Source: Acidaminococcaceae bacterium (GTDB lineage: Bacteria; Bacillota; Negativicutes; Acidaminococcales; Acidaminococcaceae). From it: a stretch of 8,111 nt of DNA. The notes beneath the pieces were generated by a model. It did not search any database and was not told where the DNA came from. It saw only the letters and a list, made by a program, of their open reading frames with translations. The position numbers and the translations under genes are program-made. The DNA lies in contig JALCSJ010000091.1 of assembly GCA_022653215.1 (NCBI GenBank), positions 1-8,111 on the forward strand. Reading direction: 5' to 3'. Shown here piece by piece: positions 1-5,847 of this stretch. Each line of letters starts with the position of its first letter. Positions within the stretch are counted from its first letter, which is position 1.

Positions 1-734
1 AAGAGGGAGCAGAGCTGAACCTGATTACAGGCTGCGCCAGCGACCCTTCTCTGGATAAAGGCGTTCATGTAGGTGTCAGCGAATTGTACATCGGCAAAAA
101 CGCCAAGCTGACTTTCACTATGATTCATAGCTGGGGTCATAATGTGGCAGTCCGTCCAAGAACTGTGGCTATTGTAGACGAAGGCGGTCTTTACATGTCC
201 AACTACGTGAACATGGATAAGGTTGCAGACGTACAAATGTATCCTACGGTACATTTAATAGGGAAAGGGGCTACAACCCGTCTAAACTCGATTTTGGTGG
301 CTCCAGAGGGGGCTCATATGGATATTGGCGGTAAGGCCATCCTGGAAGTTCCCGGCACGAAGGCAGAAATTATTACCCGTTCTATTTCTACCGGCGGTAC
401 CATTATTAATCGTGGTTATCTGGAAGGAAAATCAGAAGGAGTTAAAGCGCATCTGGAATGCAACGGTTTAATGCTCAGTAAGAAAGGTCATATTCTGGCT
501 ATTCCTGAGCTGGATGCTCACACCGGCAACTCAGACCTGAGTCACGAAGCGGCAGTAGGTAAGGTAAATCAGGAAGAAATTGAGTACTTGATGGCACGTG
601 GTCTGTCAGAAGACGAGGCTACTGCTACGATTGTCAGAGGCTTCCTGAATATTAATATTGAAGGATTACCTAAGAGCCTGGAAGAAAAGATTAACAAGAC
701 TCTAGATACTTTCACCTATACTAAGGGAATGTAA
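1..734 (+). CDS. SufB/SufD-family Fe-S cluster assembly scaffold, C-terminal part (5' end outside window)
   Basis: The reading frame is open from base 3 and gives 243 visible residues before TAA at 732-734. The TTG at base 84 is an internal leucine codon, not a start, because the frame continues upstream with family-like sequence. The protein belongs to the SufB/SufD beta-helix family, which with the ATPase SufC forms the cytoplasmic scaffold where Fe-S clusters are built. The visible part shows a repetitive beta-helix pattern of short glycine-rich strands. It then has the family's C-terminal signature with SHEAAVGK (His about visible residue 181), followed by a YLMARGLSEDEA helix and the GFLN segment. 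This form resembles the short single SufB/SufD paralogue (minimal SUF/SMS system) of many anaerobes. The sufC partner would be expected just upstream, outside the window. SufB and SufD cannot be separated with certainty from the fragment, so no symbol is given. Confidence 0.9.
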   Translation, partial: EGAELNLITGCASDPSLDKGVHVGVSELYIGKNAKLTFTMIHSWGHNVAVRPRTVAIVDEGGLYMSNYVNMDKVADVQMYPTVHLIGKGATTRLNSILVAPEGAHMDIGGKAILEVPGTKAEIITRSISTGGTIINRGYLEGKSEGVKAHLECNGLMLSKKGHILAIPELDAHTGNSDLSHEAAVGKVNQEEIEYLMARGLSEDEATATIVRGFLNINIEGLPKSLEEKINKTLDTFTYTKGM

Positions 735-744
735 ATACAAATTT

Positions 745-786
745 AAAAATATACTAATTTCGCTGTGGCGAAATTAGTATATTTTT
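745..786 (+). terminator. Intrinsic terminator of the suf unit
   Basis: Two 19-base arms (745-763 and 768-786) are perfectly complementary around a TGTG loop. The hairpin closes with CGC/GCG next to the loop, and the descending arm ends in a run of T (783-789). It begins 11 nt after the stop codon of the Fe-S scaffold gene. The A-rich start of the ascending arm mirrors the T run, so it could also stop transcription from the other strand. Confidence 0.93.
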
Positions 787-825
787 TTTACTTAAAAAAG
801 AAATCCTAAAAAAATCTTGGATATG

Positions 826-856
826 TGCATATGCAGCACAGTGTTAACACAACACT
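826..856. repeat. Paired palindromes, possible operator
   Basis: TGCATATGCA (826-835) and GTGTTAACAC (841-850) are both perfect 10-bp palindromes with centres 15 bp apart. The second also sits in an alternative dyad, AGTGTT (840-845) with AACACT (851-856). They lie about 80 bp upstream of the predicted -35 box of the ABC cassette, a position compatible with a regulator site. No particular regulator is recognised. Confidence 0.3.
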
Positions 857-933
857 CACACAGTATAAATAAATAATTAATATAAACTTAAATAATAAAA
901 GAAATATAATATAACTAATAGATAATATAAAAT

Positions 934-963
934 TTGACATAAAAATATGTAGCATGATAAAAT
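934..963 (+). promoter_or_regulatory. Predicted sigma-A-type promoter of the ABC cassette
   Basis: The -35 box TTGACA (934-939) matches consensus exactly. It is followed after 18 bp by TAAAAT (958-963), which matches five of six positions of TATAAT. The expected start of transcription is about 970-971. The surroundings are so A+T-rich that many TATAAT-like words occur, including an exact one at 905-910 without a usable -35. The full TTGACA makes this the best candidate. Confidence 0.6.
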
Positions 964-970
964 TATTTTA

Positions 971-1018
971 ATGAAAAAGAAAAAACATGAGGAACAGGAA
1001 ATTCCCGTAGATAAGTAA
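971..1018 (+). CDS. Possible 15-residue mini-ORF at the start of the ABC transcript
   Basis: ATG at 971 opens a 15-codon frame, MKKKKHEEQEIPVDK, ending in TAA at 1016-1018. It is a lysine-rich stretch followed by an acidic one. There is no Shine-Dalgarno sequence upstream, only A/T. The predicted transcription start falls on or next to the ATG, so it would be read from a leaderless mRNA. Its stop overlaps the AAAAGG (1017-1022) that precedes the ABC ATPase gene, an arrangement that would suit translational coupling. It matches no peptide family I recognise. It could be a leader peptide, a small secreted substrate or self-resistance partner of the exporter, or chance in A-rich DNA. Confidence 0.2.
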   Translation: MKKKKHEEQEIPVDK

Positions 1019-1034
1019 AAGGTTGTGATGAACG

Positions 1035-1625
1035 ATGCGTATATATGACAAAATAAACCAAACAAGTTGGGAACTGGAAGCAGCCTGCAACATTATCATC
1101 GGGGATAATGGCACCGGTAAAACTACGTTGTTAGATATTTTAGCCGGTATTGTAGTTGACGATAATATCAAAATAGTTGGTAACGATAATTTAGTTTATA
1201 TGAACCAAAGTTCTTTCTTTTTTGACAGGTTGAAAGTCAAAGATAATGTTTTGTTTTTTTTGAAACTAAAAGGAATATCTAATGGGTATGCATACCTGGA
1301 AAACTTTAATCGAGAAAATGGACAACCTGTTGATTTAGTGCGTTTATGGAATAGCCAAATTGGTTATTTATCTGGTGGGGAAAAAAGGTTAGTCTACTTT
1401 TTTACTATATTATCTTTGGATTTTGGTTGGTACTTACTAGACGAACCATTTGCAGGTACGGATAAGAAAAATAAAACTAAAATGGTTAATATAATTAAGC
1501 GAAAAATAGAGGCAGGGAAAAGATTTGTTATAGTATCACATGATGACAACATTGCAAATATGTTTTGTGTATGTAAGGTGCATGATTTATCCAGTATTCC
1601 ATTGCAATGGAAGTATAAAAACTAA
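1035..1625 (+). CDS. ABC transporter ATP-binding protein (short)
   Basis: This 196-residue cytoplasmic ATPase should power the permease encoded next. All core ABC motifs are visible: Walker A GDNGTGKTT (23-31), Q-loop glutamine (Q58), signature LSGGEKR (111-117), Walker B ending in LLDEP (133-137, catalytic Glu 136), D-loop GTD (140-142) and H-loop His 168. The start is fixed because an in-frame stop lies at 1029-1031, leaving ATG 1035 as the only sensible choice. The nearest purine stretch, AAAAGG (1017-1022), is 12 nt away, which is long. Only 22 residues precede Walker A, so the usual first strand with its A-loop aromatic is largely missing. The helical domain between Q-loop and signature is also short. 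Codons are A/T-rich (33 G/C in 120 bases at 1381-1500), unlike the flanking genes. The substrate is unknown; small exporters of this type often handle peptides, antibiotics or lipids. Confidence 0.88.
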   Translation: MRIYDKINQTSWELEAACNIIIGDNGTGKTTLLDILAGIVVDDNIKIVGNDNLVYMNQSSFFFDRLKVKDNVLFFLKLKGISNGYAYLENFNRENGQPVDLVRLWNSQIGYLSGGEKRLVYFFTILSLDFGWYLLDEPFAGTDKKNKTKMVNIIKRKIEAGKRFVIVSHDDNIANMFCVCKVHDLSSIPLQWKYKN

Positions 1626-1648
1626 AGTTGAAAGGGAAATGATTGCTC

Positions 1649-1654
1649 AAGGAG
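1649..1654 (+). promoter_or_regulatory. Ribosome binding site deciding the permease start
   Basis: AAGGAG is followed after 5 nt by ATG 1660. This spacing supports the shorter, 223-residue permease over in-frame starts further upstream, including one inside the ATPase gene. Confidence 0.75.
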
Positions 1655-1659
1655 AGAAT

Positions 1660-2331
1660 ATGGCATTAGTTAAGGCTTTTGTATTGCTAAATATAAAGCT
1701 GCTTTTGCAGGATAAAATATCTTTTCTTTGGAGTATTTCCATGCCCACGATAATGCTGCTTATACAAAAGAACAGCATTGCACACCAACCTCATATTTTA
1801 GGATTTTGGTGGACTTATATAGCCGTTTGCTCGTTTTTGTTTGGAATAGGAATCTATGCTTTGCGTCTAAGGGAAAGCGGTGTATTACGAGTTGTTTTTT
1901 CTATTAATAAAGCTCCCATGTATTTTTTCCTAGGACTTTTAGGGACCCAGATTGTTTTTGCTTTTACTGTACTTGTTGTATTTAACTTAATTGCTTGTTT
2001 GCTTTTTCACTTCAATTTTTTTGTATTATTGTGGCAAAGCATAATTGTTATGCTCTGCTGTTTGCCAGTTGCATTTGCCGGTTATAATCTTACCGGTATC
2101 AATCGGTTACATGCTAATTCAACGCATACACTTGCATCAATAATTGTTTTTATAGCCTTTTTGCTTATGGCTACTAACAAAGAATTTAATATACTTTGGA
2201 AACTTTACCAAATGTTTGTCAACAATACATGGCAAGCTTTCTTGTTTTATATTCTAGGTAGTATTATCATAATCCTCATTAGCCTGCCTACTATTATACG
2301 TTTTAAATGTATCTCAGCTGAAAGACGATGA
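1660..2331 (+). CDS. ABC-2-like transporter permease (six predicted TM helices)
   Basis: This 223-residue very hydrophobic protein is the likely membrane partner of the ATPase encoded 34 bp upstream. The start at ATG 1660 is chosen because AAGGAG (1649-1654) lies 5 nt before it. In-frame ATGs at 1540 and 1639 would overlap the ATPase gene or have poorly placed ribosome sites. By eye about six membrane segments follow a short amphipathic start: roughly residues 18-35, 46-64, 83-108, 113-136, 149-167 and 180-205. The opening pattern (charged DK, FLW, then MPTIMLL) resembles the N-terminus of ABC-2 exporter permeases. No periplasmic domain or substrate-binding motif is visible. Its family placement rests on topology and context, not on a strong motif. 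It shares the A+T-rich composition of the ATPase gene, so the two probably form one cassette. Confidence 0.75.
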   Translation: MALVKAFVLLNIKLLLQDKISFLWSISMPTIMLLIQKNSIAHQPHILGFWWTYIAVCSFLFGIGIYALRLRESGVLRVVFSINKAPMYFFLGLLGTQIVFAFTVLVVFNLIACLLFHFNFFVLLWQSIIVMLCCLPVAFAGYNLTGINRLHANSTHTLASIIVFIAFLLMATNKEFNILWKLYQMFVNNTWQAFLFYILGSIIIILISLPTIIRFKCISAERR

Positions 2332-2339
2332 GAAAACGG

Positions 2340-2388
2340 AAAAAAGCTGACAAAACAGGACCGTCGTCTCTGTAATGTCAACTTTTTT
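2340..2388. terminator. Imperfect bidirectional terminator between convergent genes
   Basis: AAAAAAG (2340-2346) pairs with CTTTTTT (2382-2388), and TGACA (2348-2352) pairs with TGTCA (2376-2380), with one C/A mismatch between the blocks. Inside, ACAG and CTGT can pair as well. The T run follows the stem on the plus strand, and the A run gives a T run on the minus strand. It starts just after the permease stop and overlaps the stop codon of the minus-strand metallophosphoesterase gene. The stem is weaker than the other two terminators here. Confidence 0.6.
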
Positions 2389-3088
2389 ATTCTACTTTAT
2401 ACAGTTCGAAGTTCACATAGTCGCAGGCTACCAGACGATAATCTGTGCCGTTCCGTAGTCCTTGGAACATGTTGAGATAATGAGCGGCCTGACCATGGAC
2501 ATGACCGTAGACACAGTGAGTCACATGATACTGTTCACATAAATCCGTAAAAACAGAAGTTTCACCGGCAGCATACAAAGGAGGATAGTGGAGAGCCACA
2601 ATAATATCAGAACACCCTGCGGCAGCAGCCTGCTCCAGAGAAGCTTTCAGACGCATGCCTTCCCGTTTGTAGATTAGCTTATCATGCTCCGTAAAAGTGG
2701 GCAGGGAAGGTAAATTCCAGCCTCTGGTACCACAAATAGCAGTTGACCCTACCGGATAAAAATTATTATGGAGAATTTCTATGCGGTGTTCCAATAAATC
2801 TTCCATTTTTTGCTTAGAGGTCCACCAATAGTCGTGGTTTCCCTTAAGCATTATTTTTTTCCCGGGCAGAGCCATAATTGCCTGCATGTCTTTTGCAATA
2901 GCATCAGGCAGGTCCATGGACCAGGACGTGTCGCCGCAGAGAATCACCGTATCATCAGGGCAGACGGTGCTTTGCCAGTTTTTAATTATTTTGGCACGAT
3001 GACCCTGCCAGTTTTCCCCAAAGACCTCCATTGGCTTAGAAGGCGGTTCTCCGGAAAAATGCAGGTCGCCAATAGCGTAAATAGACAA
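2387..3088 (-). CDS. Metallophosphoesterase family phosphohydrolase
   Basis: This 233-residue protein has every block of the calcineurin-like metallophosphoesterase fold: GDLH (Asp 8, His 10), GDTSW (Asp 53), GNHDYW (Asn 84, His 85), a single His in ALHYPP (His 167) and GHVHG (His 196, His 198). These residues bind a two-metal centre that hydrolyses phosphoester bonds. It has no signal peptide or membrane segment, so it should be cytoplasmic. Length and motif spacing suit the small predicted phosphohydrolases of the COG1768 type, whose substrate is not known. The start is TTG at 3088, with a purine-rich AAAGGAAG about 8 nt upstream on the minus strand; no in-frame ATG nearby fits better. It is a single-gene unit, transcribed away from leuS and convergent with the ABC cassette. 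Confidence 0.88.
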   Translation of the reverse strand: MSIYAIGDLHFSGEPPSKPMEVFGENWQGHRAKIIKNWQSTVCPDDTVILCGDTSWSMDLPDAIAKDMQAIMALPGKKIMLKGNHDYWWTSKQKMEDLLEHRIEILHNNFYPVGSTAICGTRGWNLPSLPTFTEHDKLIYKREGMRLKASLEQAAAAGCSDIIVALHYPPLYAAGETSVFTDLCEQYHVTHCVYGHVHGQAAHYLNMFQGLRNGTDYRLVACDYVNFELYKVE

Positions 3089-3106
3089 GATATGGGCTTC
3101 CTTTCG

Positions 3107-3135
3107 TTGACTTTATGTGTCAAGAAATATATAAT
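3107..3135 (+). promoter_or_regulatory. leuS promoter (predicted)
   Basis: TTGACT (3107-3112) is followed after exactly 17 bp by a perfect TATAAT (3130-3135). Transcription should start near 3142, leaving a leader of about 90 nt before leuS. The -35 box is half of a hyphenated dyad, TTGAC (3107-3111) and GTCAA (3119-3123). It also lies a few bases upstream of the ribosome site of the divergent metallophosphoesterase gene. The minus-strand promoter was not identified with confidence. Confidence 0.75.
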
Positions 3136-3178
3136 TGTAATATTAAATGTTTGCTAAACCATACATCTTAATGTTACA
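3136..3178 (+). repeat. A+T-rich dyad at the start of the leuS leader
   Basis: The 11-base arms 3136-3146 and 3168-3178 pair with one T/G wobble around a 21-base loop. Inside the loop ATGT (3147-3150) can pair with ACAT (3163-3166). The dyad starts right after the -10 box and covers the predicted transcription start. It could therefore act as DNA (operator) or as a partial 5' RNA hairpin. No T run follows, so it is not a terminator. The leader shows no T-box features and is too short for one. Confidence 0.45.
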
Positions 3179-3218
3179 GAAAAAAAACAGGGAATGCAAG
3201 CTAAAAGAGGGTAATTTT

Positions 3219-3224
3219 AGGAGG
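3219..3224 (+). promoter_or_regulatory. leuS ribosome binding site
   Basis: A full AGGAGG lies 7 nt before ATG 3232 and fixes the leuS start. Confidence 0.85.
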
Positions 3225-3231
3225 CTTTTAA

Positions 3232-5724
3232 ATGTTAAATGAGAAATACGCTCCCCATGAAATTGAAAAACGTTGGCAAAAAATCTGGGAAGAGAAAAAG
3301 ACTTTCAAAGTAAACAATGATGATCCGAGACCTAAGTCCTACGTTCTGGAAATGTTCCCTTATCCGTCCGGTAATCTACATATGGGACACGTGCGCAATT
3401 ATTCCATTGGTGATGTTGTGGCCCGTTTCAGAACTATGAATGGTTTTAATGTGCTTCATCCTATGGGCTGGGATTCTTTCGGTATGCCTGCAGAAAATGC
3501 TGCCATTCAACATAATATTCCTCCTGCTAAATGGACTATGGATAACATAGCCAATATGCGCAGACAACAAAAAGAACTTGGTTTGTCTTATGATTGGGAC
3601 AGAGAAGTTACTACTTGCAAAGAAGATTATTACAAGTGGACCCAATGGTTCTTTGAACTGTTCTATAAAAGAGGACTGGCAGTAAAGAAAGAGTCTGCTG
3701 TTAACTGGTGCGACACTTGCAATACTGTTTTGGCCAATGAACAGGTTATCGACGGTAAATGCTGGCGCTGCCATCATGAAGTAGTGAAAAAAGATTTGTC
3801 CCAGTGGTTCTTTAAAATCACCGATTATGCTGATGAACTATTGAAAGATTTGTCCTTGTTAAAAGGCTGGCCTGAACGTGTTAAGACTATGCAGAAAAAC
3901 TGGATAGGCCGCAGCGAAGGTCTGGAATTCAGCTTTGACTGTCCGGCCTTGGGAACCAAGCTGCCGGTTTATACTACTCGTGCTGATACTATTTATGGTG
4001 TTACTTTCGTAGTAATTCCTCCGGAACATCCTTTGGTTGAAAAAATTCTTAAGGATAATCCCAATAAAGAGAAACTGGAAGAATTCTGCAACAAGGTTCG
4101 TAATACTTCCGATATTGAACGTACTTCCAGTGAATCTGAAAAATTAGGTATGTATTCCGGTTATGATTGCGTCCATCCTTTAACCGGCCACAAAGTACAA
4201 ATCTGGATTACTAACTATGTACTGTTTGATTATGGTACCGGCGCTGTAATGGGCGTGCCTACCGGTGACCAGCGTGACTGGATGTTTGCCGATAAATACG
4301 GCATTGATAAAATTATTACCTTGCAGCCTAAAGACAAGACTTTGAGTCTGGATACCATGACCTGTGCCTATGAAGAAAAAGACGGAGTATTAGTCAACTC
4401 CGCGCAATTCACCGGCATGGAAATGCACAAAGCCATGGGTGCCATTACTGATTATATGGAAGAAAAAGGCCTGGGCAAGCGTAAGGTTAATTACCGTCTG
4501 AGAGACTGGTTAATCAGCCGTCAACGTTATTGGGGTGCTCCTATTCCTATTGTATACTGCCCTAAATGCGGTGAAGTTCTTGTACCGGAAAAAGATTTGC
4601 CTGTTAAATTACCTACAGATGTTAAATTCACAGCGGGAGCCAAATCTCCTCTAGCTACATCCGAAAGTTTCGTTCATTGCACTTGTCCTAAGTGCGGCGG
4701 TCCTGCTACCAGAGAAACTGATACCATGGACACATTCCTGTGTTCTTCCTGGTACTATCTCCGTTATGCAGATCCACATAATGACAAAGCACCTTTCAGT
4801 CCTGAAGCAGTTAATTACTGGCTGCCTGTTGACCAATACATCGGCGGTATTGAGCATGCTATTTTGCATTTGCTCTATTCCCGTTTCTTCATTAAAGTTT
4901 TACGTGATGCAGGATTGGTAAAGATTGACGAACCATTTACCAATTTGCTGACTCAGGGCATGGTTATCAAAGACGGTGCCAAGATGAGTAAGTCTTTGGG
5001 CAACGTAGTTTCTCCAGAAGAAATTATTACTAAATACGGCGCTGATACTGCCAGACTGTTTATCATGTTCGCAGCTCCCGTAGAAAGAGAACTGGAGTGG
5101 AGTGACCAGGGTGTAGAAGGCTCTTTCCGCTTCCTGAATCGTGTATGGCGTATTGTTGCTCACTTTGAAACTGAATTAGATCAGCATGTAACTTCATATG
5201 ATACCAGCAATTTAAATGAAGAAGACAAAAAGCTGCGTCTGGTTCTCCACAGCAGCATTAAAAAGATTACCGAAGATATTGAACAGCGTTTCAATTTCAA
5301 TACTGCAATCAGTACCATGATGGAATTGGTAAATGCTTTGTATAACTACAAAGATACTGCTAAAACCGTTAATGCCGGTTTGATTTATGAAACTATTTCC
5401 AATTTGCTTTTGGTAATGGCACCTTTCGTACCTCATATTACCGAAGAACTCTGGAACAAAGTAATCGATGCTAAGCACAGCGTTCATAAAGAACCCTGGC
5501 CGAAGTATGATCCTGAAGCTATTAAGGTTGATGAAGTTGAAATCCTAGTACAAGTTAACGGTAAACCTAAAGACAGAATGATGGTTTCTACCAGCCTGAG
5601 CAAAGACGAGCTAGGCAAAGTTGCTTTGGATTCTCCTACTGTAAAAACAGCTATCGGTGATAAAAAGGTTGTTAAGGTTATTGCCGTACCGGGACGTTTG
5701 GTTAATATCGTGGTCAAAGGCTAA
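3232..5724 (+). CDS. leuS: Leucine--tRNA ligase (LeuRS)
   Basis: This 830-residue class I aminoacyl-tRNA synthetase charges tRNA-Leu with leucine using ATP in the cytoplasm. Length is normal for bacterial LeuRS. The class I signatures are HMGH (50-53) and KMSKS (584-588). A first zinc ribbon uses Cys 160, 163, 177 and 180; a second uses Cys 443, 446, 485 and 488. Between them lies the CP1 editing domain, with the threonine-rich TTRADT (248-253) and the GTGAVMGVP...DQRD segment containing the editing aspartate (Asp 346, equivalent to E. coli Asp 345). The residues before that Asp are Thr-Gly, where many LeuRS have Ala/Gly-His. The C-terminal anticodon-binding and tRNA-contacting domains (about 640-830) appear complete, ending in a VNIVVKG strand. 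The start is supported by AGGAGG. It has its own promoter and a terminator that follows. Confidence 0.98.
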   Translation: MLNEKYAPHEIEKRWQKIWEEKKTFKVNNDDPRPKSYVLEMFPYPSGNLHMGHVRNYSIGDVVARFRTMNGFNVLHPMGWDSFGMPAENAAIQHNIPPAKWTMDNIANMRRQQKELGLSYDWDREVTTCKEDYYKWTQWFFELFYKRGLAVKKESAVNWCDTCNTVLANEQVIDGKCWRCHHEVVKKDLSQWFFKITDYADELLKDLSLLKGWPERVKTMQKNWIGRSEGLEFSFDCPALGTKLPVYTTRADTIYGVTFVVIPPEHPLVEKILKDNPNKEKLEEFCNKVRNTSDIERTSSESEKLGMYSGYDCVHPLTGHKVQIWITNYVLFDYGTGAVMGVPTGDQRDWMFADKYGIDKIITLQPKDKTLSLDTMTCAYEEKDGVLVNSAQFTGMEMHKAMGAITDYMEEKGLGKRKVNYRLRDWLISRQRYWGAPIPIVYCPKCGEVLVPEKDLPVKLPTDVKFTAGAKSPLATSESFVHCTCPKCGGPATRETDTMDTFLCSSWYYLRYADPHNDKAPFSPEAVNYWLPVDQYIGGIEHAILHLLYSRFFIKVLRDAGLVKIDEPFTNLLTQGMVIKDGAKMSKSLGNVVSPEEIITKYGADTARLFIMFAAPVERELEWSDQGVEGSFRFLNRVWRIVAHFETELDQHVTSYDTSNLNEEDKKLRLVLHSSIKKITEDIEQRFNFNTAISTMMELVNALYNYKDTAKTVNAGLIYETISNLLLVMAPFVPHITEELWNKVIDAKHSVHKEPWPKYDPEAIKVDEVEILVQVNGKPKDRMMVSTSLSKDELGKVALDSPTVKTAIGDKKVVKVIAVPGRLVNIVVKG

Positions 5725-5779
5725 GAAAAAACTAAAAATTAAATAAGGCTCACACTCACACTACAATACTCAGCTAATG
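5725..5779 (+). other. Spacer between leuS and the terminator; possible weak promoter
   Basis: This short A-rich spacer contains a CACACTCACAC run. TACAAT (5762-5767) matches five of six -10 positions, but the best -35 at 17-bp spacing, TTAAAT (5739-5744), matches only three. If used, transcription would begin near 5774, just before the hairpin at 5780, and would have to pass it to reach comEA. Support is weak. Confidence 0.2.
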
Positions 5780-5829
5780 CAGGCCTTTCACTTTAACGCA
5801 GATGTATTAAAGTGAAAGGTCTGTTTTTT
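5780..5829 (+). terminator. Strong intrinsic terminator after leuS, directly upstream of comEA
   Basis: A 17-bp stem joins 5780-5796 and 5807-5823 with one G/T wobble around a 10-base loop, followed by TTTTTT (5824-5829). It is 55 nt after the leuS stop and 18 nt before the comEA start. There is no room for a separate promoter between it and comEA. Confidence 0.92.
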
Positions 5830-5847
5830 GTCTAAAAGGAGCATATC

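Larger units (their letters stand above)
787..1034. other. Very A+T-rich intergenic region upstream of the ABC cassette
   Basis: This stretch of about 250 bp lies between the suf terminator and the ABC ATPase gene. It holds no long open frame on either strand that looks like a gene. Bases 901-960 have only 9 G/C in 60. It contains two 10-bp perfect palindromes (826-835 and 841-850), a good promoter (934-963) and a possible 15-codon mini-ORF (971-1018). The composition differs sharply from the flanking housekeeping genes and fits a regulatory region or the edge of acquired DNA. Confidence 0.7.

Noticed and set aside
84..86. TTG as start of the Fe-S scaffold gene
   Set aside because: The frame continues to base 3 with family-like sequence, so the gene is only cut by the window edge.
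853..861. CACTCACAC shared with the spacer after leuS (about 5754-5762)
   Set aside because: A 9-base simple-sequence match without further similarity around it is best explained by chance.
877..1171. Two overlapping minus-strand open frames of 62 and 67 codons
   Set aside because: They are low-complexity Phe/Ile/Tyr- and Ser/Leu-rich translations of A+T-rich DNA and of the reverse of the ABC Walker A region, with no credible start context.
1540..1659. Longer N-terminus for the permease from ATG 1540 or ATG 1639
   Set aside because: The 40-residue extension overlaps the ATPase gene out of frame and is not membrane-like; ATG 1660 has the well-spaced AAGGAG.
2810..3157. Plus-strand open frame of 115 codons
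   Set aside because: It is the antisense of the metallophosphoesterase gene, whose complete set of motifs identifies the coding strand.
3142..3231. T-box riboswitch in the leuS leader
   Set aside because: The leader is about 90 nt, lacks the conserved T-box sequence and has no terminator hairpin.
3376..5717. Five minus-strand open frames of 72-133 codons
   Set aside because: All are antisense shadows within leuS, which is intact and full length.
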